Assembly (NCBI GenBank): GCA_027574665.1
Contig: CM050650.1
Span: 55,411,304-55,475,303, forward strand
Reading direction: 5' to 3'
Length of the DNA stretch: 64,000 nucleotides
Origin: Rhynochetos jubatus
Lineage: Eukaryota; Chordata; Aves; Eurypygiformes; Rhynochetidae
Below are positions 50,553 to 64,000 of the stretch, in pieces. The translations under genes and the position numbers were made by a program. The notes beneath the pieces were generated by a model. The model did not search any database, was not told the origin of the DNA, and saw nothing but the letters and a program-made list of their open reading frames with translations. Numbering within the stretch: the stretch's first letter is position 1; the number at the start of each line of letters is the position of its first letter.

Positions 50553-53500
50553 GTATGTACACAGCAATCAACAAATCCTCCGCATTGGTGTCTGCCTCCC
50601 TGTCTTTTAACTTCATTGGACAGCTGATATTGTTCCTAAAGGAGGAAGCAACTGATTTTATTGAGATGAAGTGTATTAAATCAAAAAGTGATTATATAAA
50701 ACCCTCCCAAATACCATGTTGTTATTCTTGCCTAAATTTGCATCTAAATTAAAAAGAACATTAACTTTGATGGAGTTAGGATTCTTCTGCTAATATTTTT
50801 AATTCGTTATGTTTTTGGTCTCTCATGGTAGACTCTAGATGGTGATGAATGAAACTTAACCCCAGATTTTGTAGCATTTTGCAGTTCAGTGTGAAGAACA
50901 CTGGTAATCTCAGATCAGTCCATATTCATTAAAATGAACTTCTGAATATGTAATATTTGTTCTGTGAATTCTGGAAGGCAAAATCAATTCAATTCCAGTA
51001 CTGTACACATTTTATATGTGAATTAATTTCAATAACAATATTAAAAGCTCACTCATTTTATAAAAACTGAGATAAATGCTGCTTTCTTGGAACATACTTA
51101 TGTAACAATGTCAAAGAAGAAGAATCAGACACTGAATTCTGAGACTGCAGTGGAATACTAGTAATTTATTTATTTCCACATTGTGTTAACTTTGGGAGGC
51201 TAAATTAGAAATATGTGACAATACTGAACAATTGCTATGCTGTGTTCTTAGATGGAATACTTATTTTGTAACAGTTTAGGATCAATCAAGATACCTGTCT
51301 TTCTCCATTATGTTACAGTACCTTATGTTTGTCAAAAGCAGACAGAATAGCTATTTTCAATCTTTTTGAAAAAGCCGAGCTCCTTTAAGAATATTTAAGA
51401 ACAGGAAATCATAAAGTTTCATATTTACTCTAAAGCAGAATAAACCCTTGTTGTAGCCTACAAAAATTTCAGATGATTGACTTTATTAATAAAGAGTAAT
51501 CACTAGCTTCATTGAACCTTTTTCTATAGGAAAATTTAGCATACTAGTAAGTGCTCAGAAGAGAAAGGATTAGAACTCATGTCTTACGTGTGAAAGAAGA
51601 TAACTGTTAATTTACAGATTGTTTCTCCCTTTCTTTGGCACACCTCATGCTTTATTCCACAAAAAAATCTGGGGCAAGAGAGAGGAGTAGCTTGTGATGT
51701 TCATACTTCTCACAACAAAAGATTGTTTATAAGTCTCGACTGTGTGGTCAAGGTAGGCCAAAACTGGGAATCCTGGGAGAAAGAGTACAGGGGGAAGAGT
51801 AAAGGAAAACTAGTCAGCTGTTCCTGCACTTTGAGATTGAATCTGCATTTTTCTCAATGAAAGGATTAGGCAAGAGCTGAGACTGATTTTGATAATCTCG
51901 GTGTTGGGATGCAAGAAGGAAGAAGGTGTCAAAACTCTTTTCAGTTCTAACAGTTAAGACAGTAGCTGATACTTTTCATAAAGTTTAGTTTATGCAGCCA
52001 GAGGTTTTTTGTTTCTGTCTTAACACCTTGGTGTACACAGCTAGAACTCTTTAAAGTAAAATGTATATAATTAGTGGCTATAATTAACTATGGTCTGGAG
52101 AAGTTAAAGTTTCAGATAAGGCAAACATAAACTTGCTGTGCAGCTTTAGCTTGCACCTTTATACGTATGCCAGATCGTAGTTAAGATATATTGTTATGTT
52201 TTATATTGGTGATGTTACCTCTTTCATTTGGCACATTTCCATCCATTTATTCTCATGTATTTAATTAATGATTCACTGTACCAATTTGATGCTTTTCATA
52301 TCCCTCCTCTAAGATACATGTTGTAATAGGTTTTTCACTGTTCCATACATAATTGTTTCAATCACATAAAACTTGCACAGAATTCTGAACTAGCACCCTG
52401 TTTATTAAAGAAGTAAAAAAAAGACTGCATTTTTGTCCAAATTTTGTTTCCAATATAGATGTCCTGGAATTTTTATTTCATAAAACGTCCATCACTTGAG
52501 TAAAAAGTCCTATGGTTTTCATAATCTCCTTTTACAATGTTTTCATATTTCTATATTCACTACAGCAACAGGCAATTCAAAAAAAGTCAATGTTGTGGGT
52601 TTTTTGGTGGTGGTTGGTGTGGGTTTTTTTTAAACCAAGGTCACAAATTACAAACAAGGACATCAGGTGCATAAATTCTGCCTGCTCCTATAGGACCACT
52701 AATAATGCATTGAAGTCCATCACTGGTTCATAGACGAGAGCTTAAGAATGTTTGGTTTATGGTCTGTGAAAAATGTCTAGAGATCCCTCAGTTGCAGGAT
52801 AAATCTGACATACCTGCAGATGAAGTATTCAAGAAAGGTGAAGTAAAGCATTCAAGGTACTGCTGGACTCATTACTGATTCCATATTGTCCATGTAGCTG
52901 TGGGAGAAAGAACTCCTTTTCTTCAGGTAGTTACTTGATGATTGTCACCTTTCAGATGAAGATAACAGTTAAGTGAATATTCTCAGTATACCAGCTGATA
53001 TAGTTTGAGTGTTAACTTTGAAATATTCTTAAATATTCTTGGCAGTGGTTTTTGTTGTTTTCCCTGAGGCGATCTCTTACGGTTTTTTGTTTTAATAGAC
53101 CTCTATAACACTTTTCTGCAACACATTTGAACCATGTAGTACTGTGGTTAACTCAAGGTCCACATTGTTATCAATAATTCATAGTTCTTTTGATTGAATC
53201 TTTTAAATAATCTCCTTTTGTTCACACTGAAGGATTTGCCTTGTTTAAAGGCATTAATTCCATCACACATTTAAAAAATAATCCATTGTGTCATGTCTCA
53301 CTTTTGTATCTATCTCCATGATTTGCTTATGACGATATACCTTTTAGACATAGTGGAAAAGAGCTGTAATGTGTCTTTTCCCTAACTGTAATCTCAGTTT
53401 TCTTTCTGCACTCAATTAGCTGAGATTTCTTAGTAAATTTTCAAAGCTGCTAACTTGTGACTTTTATCTATCATTTAACTTCTGAGCAATAGCTGATATT

Positions 53501-56500
53501 AATTATTGAGTTTCAGTAAATATGGGGAAGCTAGATAAAATCTTGATTAAATGTCTGGTTAATTTTAAACATTGATCATAAACCATGGTGATGACGTGAT
53601 GAGGTTTTTCTCATAGAAGATCACTTAATGCAGGATAAAAAAGTTCATATATATAATTTTTAACAAAGTAGACACAACTAAAATATGTTTTTGGGGCTGC
53701 ATTCAGAAAAAATGCAGGTTTTAAGTGGCTCTTGAGCTATCCTGTAGGAACATTTATTTATGAGGTTGTGTTGAAATTTTACCATATTTTCATCCCACTG
53801 TTTCATCTTTTAAAAACTTCTTTCAGTACTGAAGAGTTATTTTCTTCCTCTCCTCTTACGTTTGCAAGTGTTACTGTGCTTCTTCGAGAGGCAATTAGAC
53901 TGCCAGACTGCTGATGTAGTGAGCAACTGAGGCAGAGCTTACAGCTGTTATCTTTTGAACAAATGCTTCACACTCTCTTTCTGGATAAGCCAAAAATACC
54001 TTACAATTGTACGCTATTATTTAGTTTGTGCACCCCTCTTTGTACATGGGGATAAAGTGGTCATGTGGAATAAGCTCCTTGTCATGTCCCTCTTTGTTCT
54101 GGTTGGGTAGAGGGAAGAATAGCCTTGGCTTTGTTTATGAGCCACTGATGCTTTCTTGAATATTGTTTCCTGTTGCGGTTTGGAGAAGTATATTCCAACT
54201 TACTACTACACATGAAGGGGGGTCCCAGCTTCCAAATGTAGTTTTACAGCAGTTGCATTCCTGAAGCTCCAACCATCCATATGATCCAGGTGATCTCTGC
54301 TTCAGTACAGATCTAGTTTTCCAGTTCTTCACTGTTTTAATGGCTTTTTGATGACTTGGCTCTGAAGGGCATCATTGTCTGATATCAAAAGAAACTTACT
54401 GTTATTTATTAAGTATTTTTATAATGTGGTATGTGGATGGGGATTCCTTGTTATTAGCATGCTACATTCTTCCCCTCCTTTCCAGTGTGGCAGGGCAGAT
54501 TTAACATCAAGTGCTCTGTGGGGTGAGCTCAACAGAGTGCTAGTGGAAGCAGCGACTATGGTAAAAATTTGCCATATCATTAAATGCTAGATCTTTAACG
54601 AAAAAAAACCCAACTGTTATTTGCCTGGTAGTCCTTTTTAGCCACCCTGAGACCTGCCTAATTCCATCATTTGTCAAATGCTGATGCCTTTCCAACCTCC
54701 AGTCATATGAAATACATCAATCCAGGATTTGAGTTCTCATGTGCCAGGTCCAGAGTGGGATCATGTATACAAGCAGTATTTACTGTCTTTGAACAGCCTG
54801 AAATTTCATGTTGTAGAGAGAAGACTGGGTGTTGTTCCTTGTGATAATGAAATTACAGCGTATTTGAAGCCTACATCCTTCAGTGGTGCCCTCACAAAGT
54901 ATCTGAGAACCCCTCGGGGATTACTGCTGTATGGCTCAAGGAATAAAAGTCTGTTTGCTGTAACAGTGTGCTATAACCCCATGCCGGGTGCCTGTAGAAA
55001 CCACCATTAACTTCTAGAGAGTGGAGGGTAGAGACTGGGGGCTTTCAGTTGTCTCTTGCATTCTCTTGAACTAGTTGCCCTCCTGTAACCACATGGGAAT
55101 TCAGTCTGGTTCAGTGTGACAGTGTTGCTGAAGTTTAAGACAAATGTTTACAGAGAAAAGAAAAAAACAAAAAACATTTGGCAGATTTGCCATCCTCTCA
55201 GAGAAGTACCTTGCTGATTTTTGTCTTTAAATGGAGAGAGCTCTGCTTCCTTGCTGAATGCTATCTTTGTTCATGCTAAATGGCTATGGAGTTATTAAAA
55301 TCATTCTCAAAAGCAGAGGTAAATCAACGTCTGATGCAACTACTGGAAGGGCTCCAGACTTTATAGTTTTCCATGTAATTATCTTTTAGTGAAATATTAT
55401 ATTAAAAATAGAAATTAGTGACTGAAGGAAAATGGATTAACAATGTGAAACTATTTTGGTTTTTCTGAGGAGAACCTTTATGATATTTATTAGACATGCT
55501 GTTCTGTACTCAGCCAAATAACTGTGTAGGTTTATGAAGATAAATGTATGAGGAAATGTACACTTTTAAGATGTAATTGATGGGCTGTAAGGCATGTACT
55601 CAAGCAGTATTTGAAGCAAAGTTTTGTGAGTTTAGAACAGTCTCCTGGAAAAGACAATGGAATTGAGAACAAACTTTTTAGTGAAATGTTTCTTTTTGCC
55701 CTTTGTACACATGCAAAGTGGACTGTTGACATTGAATTATCCCAAAACACAGTATTCTACTGTTCTGCCCCAAAATAAGAGAGATCAGTGTTACGAACAT
55801 TTTTGCCAAAGATGCTTTATGTTTCTATTCCACTTCACAGAACGATCTGGACTGGGTCGGCTGCTCAGAGCAGGTTGAACACTGAATTTAGATAAGGTTA
55901 TTTAAGACTTTTTACAGTCTGGTGGAAATGGCATAACCTGCCTTATGTTCTTGATATGCTATAGCTAGTTATAGGAAAAAAAATTAATACTGCAGGTTTT
56001 TTATGTTTTACGCTTGAACACTTGTTTGAGATTGCTGTTCTATTCCCAAGTAACATCACAACTAACGTAATTCCTAATTGGAAATTTTTAAGTAGGTAAA
56101 TTGTACAGCTAATTATATCTGTGTATTTACTTTTACTTGCTTTTTGGCAATGAGACAGTCTCCATTTAAACTGCTGATTAATTTTAAATGTAGTCTAGGA
56201 TCCTTGCTGTGTCTCCACCTCTGCCTATCACTTGTTCATACTACAGGTACCTCAGGGTGTCACTGTGCATTCACTGGTTTTGAGCAACCCAGTGTAAGTC
56301 AGAACAGCAGGTGTCTTCTCCTTGCTGATCTTGAGAAATTCCTGGAATACTGGAGCTTCTGGTTCTTCACTTGGTTAGGCATTTATAGTTCAACTCTAAC
56401 ACTATCAGTCCTGATGTATCAGGCTAAATAGCTTCAATACCCTAATTTCTAATACGTACCAGTTAATATTTCTTGCTGTCTTTGAGAATTATACTATTGG

Positions 56501-57180
56501 ACTCATACTCTTAAAACTACCTTGCTTTTCCAAACCATGATTGATGTATGGTTTCTGTAAAGCCTTTATTGTGACCCCTGAAATGTTTATGGCTTCACCG
56601 TAGATATTGACTGGAAATGGGGTTGTTGCCATGCTTACTGTAGCCAAAGATTAGTATGATTTGTGCAGGAGTGTCAGCACTGAAAGGGATTCAGTTGAAT
56701 GATGGATTAATTTAACTTCTCTTGTTTCTTTTCTACATGTCCTCTGGTGCTCTTTAAAACATGTGCTATGAATGCCAGAGACTGAATGCCAAAATGCAGA
56801 TTAGGATGAAGCATGTCTTGCAACTTTATCTGTGATTAGTAGACCGTTGGTTCTCGAACTGTGAGTTAGGAATGGTCAGTAAAGACCCTAGATTACATTT
56901 GCCACCTTGTTAACAGCATTTTTTTTGGTCACTAGGTCATTAAAACCATTGCCTGGAAGACCAGTCTTATGATCTCCATTGTAGCTGACAGGAATACTGT
57001 GATATGTAACGTGACTTGATCACAGGGAAATCTGGTGGCAGAGTTGGGGGTTGAACCAGAATATCTGAATGCAAGCCCTGGGCTTTGCATCCCCCTTGCT
57101 GCAGCTTTAATAGAAGGTAGTCCTGATTATAGAGGATTAAAAAAGCCCCATTTTGGAAAAGCATGAGAGACATTTTTCGG

Positions 57181-57238
57181 AAAAAAAAAAAAAAAACCAA
57201 CCCAAAACAACAACAACAAAAAACCCAAAAACCAAACC
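57181..57238 (+). repeat. A/C-only low-complexity tract
   Basis: Fifty-eight nt with no G or T: sixteen A, then mixed CCAA, CAA and CCCA units. The poly-A head at 57181-57196 followed by degenerate A/C units resembles a decayed retroposon tail, but no element body was recognised on either side. Confidence 0.8.
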
Positions 57239-59878
57239 TCCACCCACATAAACAGAAATACAGCATTCATCAACCATTCAGGAGTATAAAAAATTTCAAC
57301 ATCCAGGTGCACAGACTGAACTCTAATCTGTTATTTATTGATACTACTGAGTGTCTAGATATCCTTGTCAGAAATCAGACTATTAAGCCCTGCCACTTGA
57401 GACAGACCTGATCAAGATTAGACATTAAATTCTGAATAATTTTTTTTGGAAGATTTCGGTCAATGTTCCTCATTTAAAGTAATTGTCAACCCACCTGGGC
57501 TCTCAGCACAATTTACATTTCTGTTTGATTTTCTAAGAGAAATGGATATGAAATAAAGGGACTGATTGTCTGGATCATATTCAAAAGAAGTAATTTATTA
57601 AGCCTAGAAAATTTGGAAAGTGGTGTTATTTTCCTGTTACCAAATAATGTATTTATGTAGAGACAACCAAGCAGAAAAGCTCTCAAAACCTCAATGCTCT
57701 CAAAATCACCTTGGAGGCACCATCATGCTGAGATACATTACAATATTAGGACCTACATTGCAGTCACAGCTTCAGCAATCTCCATCTAAGTCTACCAAGA
57801 ATGTAACTATATTCCTGACCTCTACTTATGTAGAGCCCATACAATAACCTTATGTTTTAGAGGAAGCTGTAGGATTTGATTTTATTTTCAATGAAACATT
57901 AAAAAACTGTTGAATTCATCAGAGGTGTGCCTAATGAGGTCTATCTGCAAAGCAAAATTGCTCTAAGAGGTCATTGGGAGGCAGCTAACTTGCTTGCATC
58001 CACCTTTTACACTCTAAATCCAGTTGTGCTTAGATGACACCTCAGACACTCTTTCTAAAACCAATCATAGATCCATTTTTTACTGTCATCTTAGAAAAAA
58101 AAACCCCAAACCCAAAAGTCATTCCTTTTCCTTCCTGCCATGATTTTTTTCCCCATCAGAGTATGGCCACAAATTGTTGTTCAGGAATCACCATTGCTAC
58201 AGGGGAGTTCAGCCCAGTTCCCACACCATCCTGTCACTACCCCCACTCTGACCTTTTTCCTCCAATTTATTTATGAGCCAAATGTCTTAATTTTGTGGTC
58301 CCCTTTAACCTAGGCGTTGCAGCCTTTTCCTGTACATAAGGCTGTCCTTTCCCATAACGTTTCATCCAGCCCTGTTCCTCCTAGAAGCCACAGCAGCATT
58401 GCTGCTGAAATGAAAAGGAAACAGTAAAAGGAAAAGTCTGCATTATCAGGAAGCCATAAATAAGGAAGAATATCTTTAAAGCTAAAAACTAATTTCTGAG
58501 TAGACAGTTTTTAAGTAGGATCTTCTTCTCTAGATTAAAAGTTACTTATTTTACAAAATAGTTCCAGTAAGACATGAAACAATGGTGATACCAATGAGAA
58601 GTTATTTCTTGTATGCTTCCTGCCTGGAAACTGAACTCTGATTCTCCAGTTCTGGCACTTAGCCTTCCGTTATGTTTTGACTTGCCTAGTTTCCAAACCC
58701 ACTTCGTTTCCACTAGTTTAAATGCTTGCAGTGCCATCCGAATGCCTGTCACGTATAAAGTGGACCTTGATTTGTAGAGCACTGACTATAGCAAGGATTC
58801 ATAGAGGGCTGCCCGTATGCCATTAATGGTACAGCTCAAAGTTACGTGCCAATGACTTTTGCGCGGTAATTGCTTTCGTGTGCCCGTGGCTGGGGCAGTG
58901 ACTGATGCTGTAATCACTACCTGACTGAACTGGGCGTGGGAACTGTAGGATGGCAAGACACTGATGGTAATGGAAAGGTAGTGAACAGTACTGAAACATT
59001 TTCTTTTATGGAGTTTCTAAGCAGTTAGGAGACAAAAAAGCCAGATATTGTGATAGAGATTATATTTGTCTATGATTTGAAATATTCTGATTAATTAATA
59101 TTTAGTCCAATAGTGTGCTGCTTCTCTGATGGTACTTTGTCAAAAAGGGGGTATAAGATTTAACAGCTCATGGATTTGTTATTTCCCTGGACTTCCCTCT
59201 AAGCCTGGTGACATAAAGAAGTAGAGAATCTAAAAGGCAATTGCCGTGAATGTAAGTTTTCCTTGCAGCAGTTAAAAACCACTGTGCCGTTACTCAAATT
59301 GTGACTATATGCTAACACCAATATTAAGCCCATCTGTTATTTTGTTAAAAAGCCTTTCTATTGTTGCTGAATCACAGTGTGGAAACCAAGAGTGTATCAA
59401 CAGACATCCTGGTTGTTTGCATGCATCAGGGCTAACACATGCCAGAAAAAGAAAACTTCTTGTGTGCTTAAAGCTTTAGAATGGAGTGTTTGTTAAGAAA
59501 TACACACAGGCATACCAACATGAGATACATAGGGCCTACTGATGGTGATTGAGGTGTTGCTTTCAATTTTCTTGCTTGCTTACTGCGTGATCTCAAGTTT
59601 TTGTAAGTTGATTCTAAAGTTTTGGGATTTGAGAAGTTAAAACCATTAGGAATAAAAGACCCCTGAGATCTTTAGGTGAAATATATTAAAATGTGTTCTA
59701 CTAACAGAGTACATGAGATCTCACAGCTTCATCATGGTTACCACCTATGACTAGTTACATTTTTTTTCTACTCATAAGTTTATAATGATATATGTTATGA
59801 CATCTGCAGAAACTACTTAAAGCAGAATTTTACTGTAGGTTAGTGAAAAATTATATGAATTTTCCTGTAGATTAGATC

Positions 59879-59894
59879 ATATATATATATATAT
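59879..59894. repeat. (AT)n microsatellite
   Basis: Eight AT units in intron 3. Confidence 0.85.
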
Positions 59895-62039
59895 AAAGCC
59901 TCAAATAAACAATATGACCCTAATCTGTGTTTCTGTAAAGAGAGAAAAGTGACTATTGCTTTCTGTCAAGACATTGCCCATGAAAGAAGGTGAAGATTAG
60001 GTAGTTATTCTTTTAGTGCTTTAAAAACATCTGTGGTGCAGTATAAACTCAGAAAGTATAAGGATAGAATGGAGTTAAAATTTTTGGAGGGAAAAGACAC
60101 ATGGATATACTGACTCCTGTATCCTAAAACAAGTTTTTTATGAAGATGCACTTATTTGTTTCAGTCACTGCATAAAAAGAAAAAATAATATCATGTCTTC
60201 CTTTTAAAACAAGAAAGATACACTGGGGGGAAAAAAAAAATTAGTAATTAACCTGAATGGAGTACATCACCTCTGGAAGTGTGTAAAAAAAGATGAAAAA
60301 TGATGCAGGCAGCAATTAGAATCACTTCCCAGAGCAATAATTATGTCATAGTAATTAAATATATCCAGAAATATTAATTAATCCTATTCTCACATCATTT
60401 TGTCTTCACCCTTTCAGATCTCCATCAATTCTCTTTCTAGCTGTTTCAGTTTTTCCTTCCATCTGTTCTGCTTTTTCTGTGACTTCTTAGATGCTAGAGC
60501 CTTATCTTCCAGCGCTAGAAGAAGAAGTGGCAGAGCCGTTCCTTGAAAGCTGAGTGTTAAAGTAAGGAAGAGTAGCAAAGAAGACATTTCCTTCTCCTTC
60601 ATTGTCCTGTAAATATCAGTTCCTGAGGTGCAGTGAGAGCCCTCGCCAGTCATTTTCTTTTCCCAAATATTCCCTCAGGAGGCAAAGCAAAATCTTATTT
60701 AATTATACACATAAAAATATCTTGGCTGTTTCAGTTTTATCCAATAACCTGGGTTTTTTCAGTCATAGTGCAGTTAATAGGAAATATATTTAAATAGGAA
60801 AGGATTTGAGATTATACGTAGGTATATATATATGTATAAACACATAATACTATGTTTCAAACAGAGCAAAGCAATTTTTATTCTGTTTGTTCTCATCCTC
60901 TTCCTCCTATAAATATGCTTCAGTATTTCATATAATACTAAAGATATAAAGGTCGAGTTTGGTTCTTAGAATAGGTAGGAAAAAGGTGACTGTTGAATGG
61001 CTGAGATGATTCAATATTCATTTAATACATTCCTAATTTTGGATTTTTAGAATGTAATCTGCAATTTATACCTGCTTCCATATCTAGAAGGCTGACTGAA
61101 TTTACATATGAAATGTTATAAAACTGCCTTTGAAAATCTTGGCTCTTGCAACTTTAAAACTCAAGTGCAAATTGTTTAAGAGCTTTTGCAAGATACATAA
61201 TACTTCCATTTTTGGTAGAATATTGTTTTTCATAACATTTGGCAATTTGGTCTCCTTTATTGGCTGAACAGTGTAGTCAAAATTAATGCATTCCTATATT
61301 AAAAAACCCTTACAGGATCATTGCACTTTTGGCAATGAATCTGTGGCTTGATAGAGTTTTGTTTGGAATTAGTGACTGTGCATCACTATTATCTCTTTTT
61401 AACAGAGATAAAATTTGATTAAGCTGAAGGAGATTTGGAGGTACTTGCATTTTTTAGAGAGATATTCACTCCTATTTGGTCCAAGAGAATGAATAATAAA
61501 ATCACTATGTTGCTTGTCCATCTAGGGGTTAGGTGAAGAGCTAGTAGGAATTTCTATAAATCTCTGATGAGTATGATCCTTATACAAATTCAAAGTCCTT
61601 TCTGTCTGTGATAATAAAAGCCGCTGATGTGATGCAGAAGGAATGCATACTCTCATTGCCTTTTTTTCCAGACAAGGTTTCCACGAAATCCACTGTACTA
61701 TGGTTGGTTGGTTGTTTTGTTCCCTTTTTTAAAATCCTCAGATAAAAATGTAAGAATAGGTTTGTGTGGGACATCTCCAATGATTGGTTATGTTTCAACT
61801 GCCACCTTCCCTCTGTTATGTCTAATTCTCCTCACATCCTTGTATTACTTAACAAGGCAGGCCTGCAATAAGTAAAAAGCAAAACCAAAAAATCTTCTCT
61901 GATTTTCCAGTAATCTATACCATGGAGACAAGCCAAAGGTGACCTATTTGTGTTTATTAATCCTTAACGTATTCTTTTCTCCATCAAATTTGTCCTACAG
62001 CTTTCTGTCATATGTCAGCTTTTAGTGTATTCACGCTTT

Positions 62040-62600
62040 CAGCTTTGTTTCTGCATGGTGTGAAAGAGAACCTCTCCTTGTCTGTCCTGAACCTTGCATG
62101 GGGTTGTGTCATTTGATACCATCTTGTATTATAAGGGAAGCGTCAGTGTTCGTACCTTATTCATCTTGCTACTCCTGATTTTGTAGTCTTGTATCTTGGC
62201 TTGCGGGCCAAGCAGACCTAGTCAACTTAGCTGTTTCTTGTACCAAACGTGTTTCATGCTTTGGGTCATCTTACTTGTCTCTTATCCCTTTTTAATTTCT
62301 TTCATAACTCTTTTTAAAATGGGAAGAACAGAACTGCACACAGTGTTCATTGTAGTGTGCCTCATGAGTTAATAAAATCTGTGATTTATGAAGATGCTCT
62401 GTCCTCCCTTCCTCTCCTTGCAATTTCTAGCCTTCTATTTACTTTCTAAACTAACTTATCTGATGTTTTTATAGTATTATGCTAACCCCAAGATTTTGTT
62501 TCTGAATTATGTCAGTTCTGAGTTCATCTATTTATGAGTATGTTGAACAGTACCAGACCCAAGGATACTTTTAAATCTTCAGAGGGAAATTACTGGAGGA
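62040..62600 (-). mobile_element. Ancient CR1/L3-type LINE remnant
   Basis: The + strand resembles reverse-complement old CR1/L3-type sequence in the expected order. A ttctgcatggtgtgaaagag block is followed by a lysine/arginine-rich-region equivalent, then gtctcttatccctttttaat and gggaagaacagaactgcaca (62321-62340) with cagtgttcattgtagtgtgc just after. Divergence is high and edges are approximate. It lies antisense to ESR1. Confidence 0.5.
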
Positions 62601-64000
62601 GCAGCTGTAGAATTTGGGACGTGAGAAAGTTAAAAAATGCTTTAGTGTGTATAAACCATGTGGTTTTGTTCACGTGATTATTTCTGCATGTTTCGCAGGG
62701 CAATTTCAATTCAAAACCATTACATTAATATAAAGCATACAACAAAAATATCTGTTGCAGATAGAGCATGCACTCTACTGAGTATTCCAATGAAGTAAAC
62801 TACCAATGAGGATTACTCTAGGATAATATTTTGCCAACATAAGTCTTGCATTTTTTCTTAATATAAAGATTTCCCCCTGCCTCTTAAACAGAAACAGTTT
62901 AGTACTAGGGAAAAATGGTATTGCTGAATGAAAAATGGGAGCAGTAATGCACTGGAGACTTTTGACTTACAACTAGTTTAATGAATGGGAAAACGTAGAG
63001 GTTAAGTAGTAGGAGTGATGAAAGATTTATTGAACTTGCTTTATCTGGAAAGATTAATAGAATAGAATCAGGAGGCCTATTAGATTTTGAACGAATTAGA
63101 CTTAAAGTGCTTAATGTTCAAGTACTAGTGGACATTCAGTGAACATATCAGCATATTCAAAGAAAGAGGCAAAGAAAGATCCTCTCTGTTCCTTTGAGAC
63201 TGTGAAAGGACACCTGCTGATATGATCCAACATTTATATGAAGGAATATTGGATGTGGGATGAAGGTGCTGCTAACAAAGGCTGAGAATCTAAAGGTTTC
63301 AGTTTTTGTGGTGTGAAAAAAGCTGAGCAAAGGTTGTGTTTCCCTCTCCCCTACCCATCAGAAAGACTTGTATTGATTGCTTCCGAGCGCCAGCAGTTCT
63401 CAAAGCAGTTTGTGTTTTGGGTTGTTTAAAATGATCTCTCTTCTCTACTAGTTGAATAGTTTGCTTCCTCTGTCTCTATAGACAGTTCTTTTGATTTTCA
63501 AACTGGGACTAGTGCTGCTTTTCCATATTGCATGAGCACTCCAGGATAAGCCCGATCATAAGCTGTCTTCTCCCCATAGCTCAATTCCTTGTGCTCTTTC
63601 TTTATTACTGCTTGTACGTCGCCTGCATTTGATGATAGATTTAAGTTTTTAACTCAGTCTCAACATGCCTGTGCCTCCTCCACTCAGAGCCAGACTTAAT
63701 CTTCCCTTTATGGTTGGAGTCCACGTGGGCTTTATCATCATATTTTTCTTGTAACCTTTCCACAAAGGGAGATTTTGTTCCACTGTAAGGTCTTATGTTG
63801 TTCTAATTGGTGTGGCTGACTTGATAATATCCCAAGGTTCAGGGTCATACAGTGCTAAGCACGTTGTAGAAATGTGCAGGAATGACAAAGACGGTTTCTG
63901 TTGCAGTTATTACAGCCTCTTGACGGTAGGTCTCCCACACGAGATTCTGAGGTTGCAATTATCTTTCCTTTTCTTACTTCTGTTTATCTACTTATATGCC

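Larger units (their letters stand above)
50553..64000 (+). other. ESR1: ESR1 intron 3, 5' part (at least 13.4 kb)
   Basis: The intron begins with the consensus donor gtatgt. It has no acceptor plus hinge-coding sequence before the window ends, so exon 4 lies further right. If retained, the intron would extend the frame by about 66 codons to a stop at 50749-50751. Contents are AT-rich unique-looking DNA, an A/C-only tract at 57181-57238, an (AT)n tract at 59879-59894 and an ancient CR1 at about 62040-62600. No other gene is supported in 50760-57170, 57250-62030 or 62610-64000. Confidence 0.9.

Noticed and set aside
43326-56940. Scattered AGGTCA/TGACC half-sites as oestrogen response elements
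   Set aside because: Only half-sites or poor palindromes were seen; half-sites are expected often by chance in 64 kb.
50760-64000. Search for ESR1 exon 4
   Set aside because: No acceptor followed by the basic hinge (glycine-isoleucine-arginine-lysine type start) or ligand-binding-domain sequence was seen; exon 4 must lie beyond the window.
1-64000. CRISPR arrays, tRNA or rRNA genes, bacterial-type operons
   Set aside because: No direct-repeat/spacer pattern, cloverleaf or rRNA signature noticed; the window is vertebrate intronic DNA.

Overview
The window is vertebrate and almost certainly avian. It carries the 5' half of the oestrogen receptor alpha gene (ESR1) on the + strand. Three exons are identified by protein identity, reading-frame continuity and canonical splice sites. 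Exon 1 covers 6512-7016, with coding sequence from 6589 (N-terminal A/B domain). Exon 2 is 36816-37006 (end of A/B plus zinc finger 1). Exon 3 is 50436-50552 (zinc finger 2). The coding parts are 428, 191 and 117 nt. The last two match the mammalian exon sizes as I remember them, and the phases join cleanly into 245 complete codons plus one base of codon 246. Exon 4 (hinge and start of the ligand-binding domain) is not in the window, so the gene runs off the right edge.

Evidence for a bird: the protein is nearly identical to chicken ER-alpha as I recall it. The non-coding DNA holds many CR1 LINE remnants, including young-type copies ending in ATTCTGTG/ATTCTATG-like tails. There is also an LTR fragment of a family that I associate with non-galliform birds. 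A neoavian species is my best guess, but the species cannot be fixed from this sequence.

Layout: 1-6511 is AT-rich upstream DNA, either 5' flank or introns of upstream leader exons, with a Z-DNA-type alternating tract at 5887-5922 and a purine tract at 6347-6380. The block 6512-7016 is ESR1 exon 1. Intron 1 (7017-36815, 29.8 kb) holds a (GGGGT)n tract, three CR1 fragments, one LTR fragment and several perfect hairpins. Intron 2 (37007-50435, 13.4 kb) holds three older CR1 fragments. Intron 3 (from 50553) holds at least one ancient CR1. No second protein-coding gene, tRNA, rRNA or CRISPR array is supported.

I found no undescribed gene system. The most useful observations concern translation starts in ESR1 exon 1. 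The usual first ATG of the M-T-M-T-L start is CTG here. A 7-codon upstream ORF ends 8 nt before the remaining ATG. A conserved splice acceptor lies 77 nt upstream of it. Other points of interest are a CR1 copy that keeps endonuclease and 3' tail but lacks the reverse-transcriptase core, an LTR abutting a CR1 copy, and the strong antisense bias of CR1 copies relative to ESR1.
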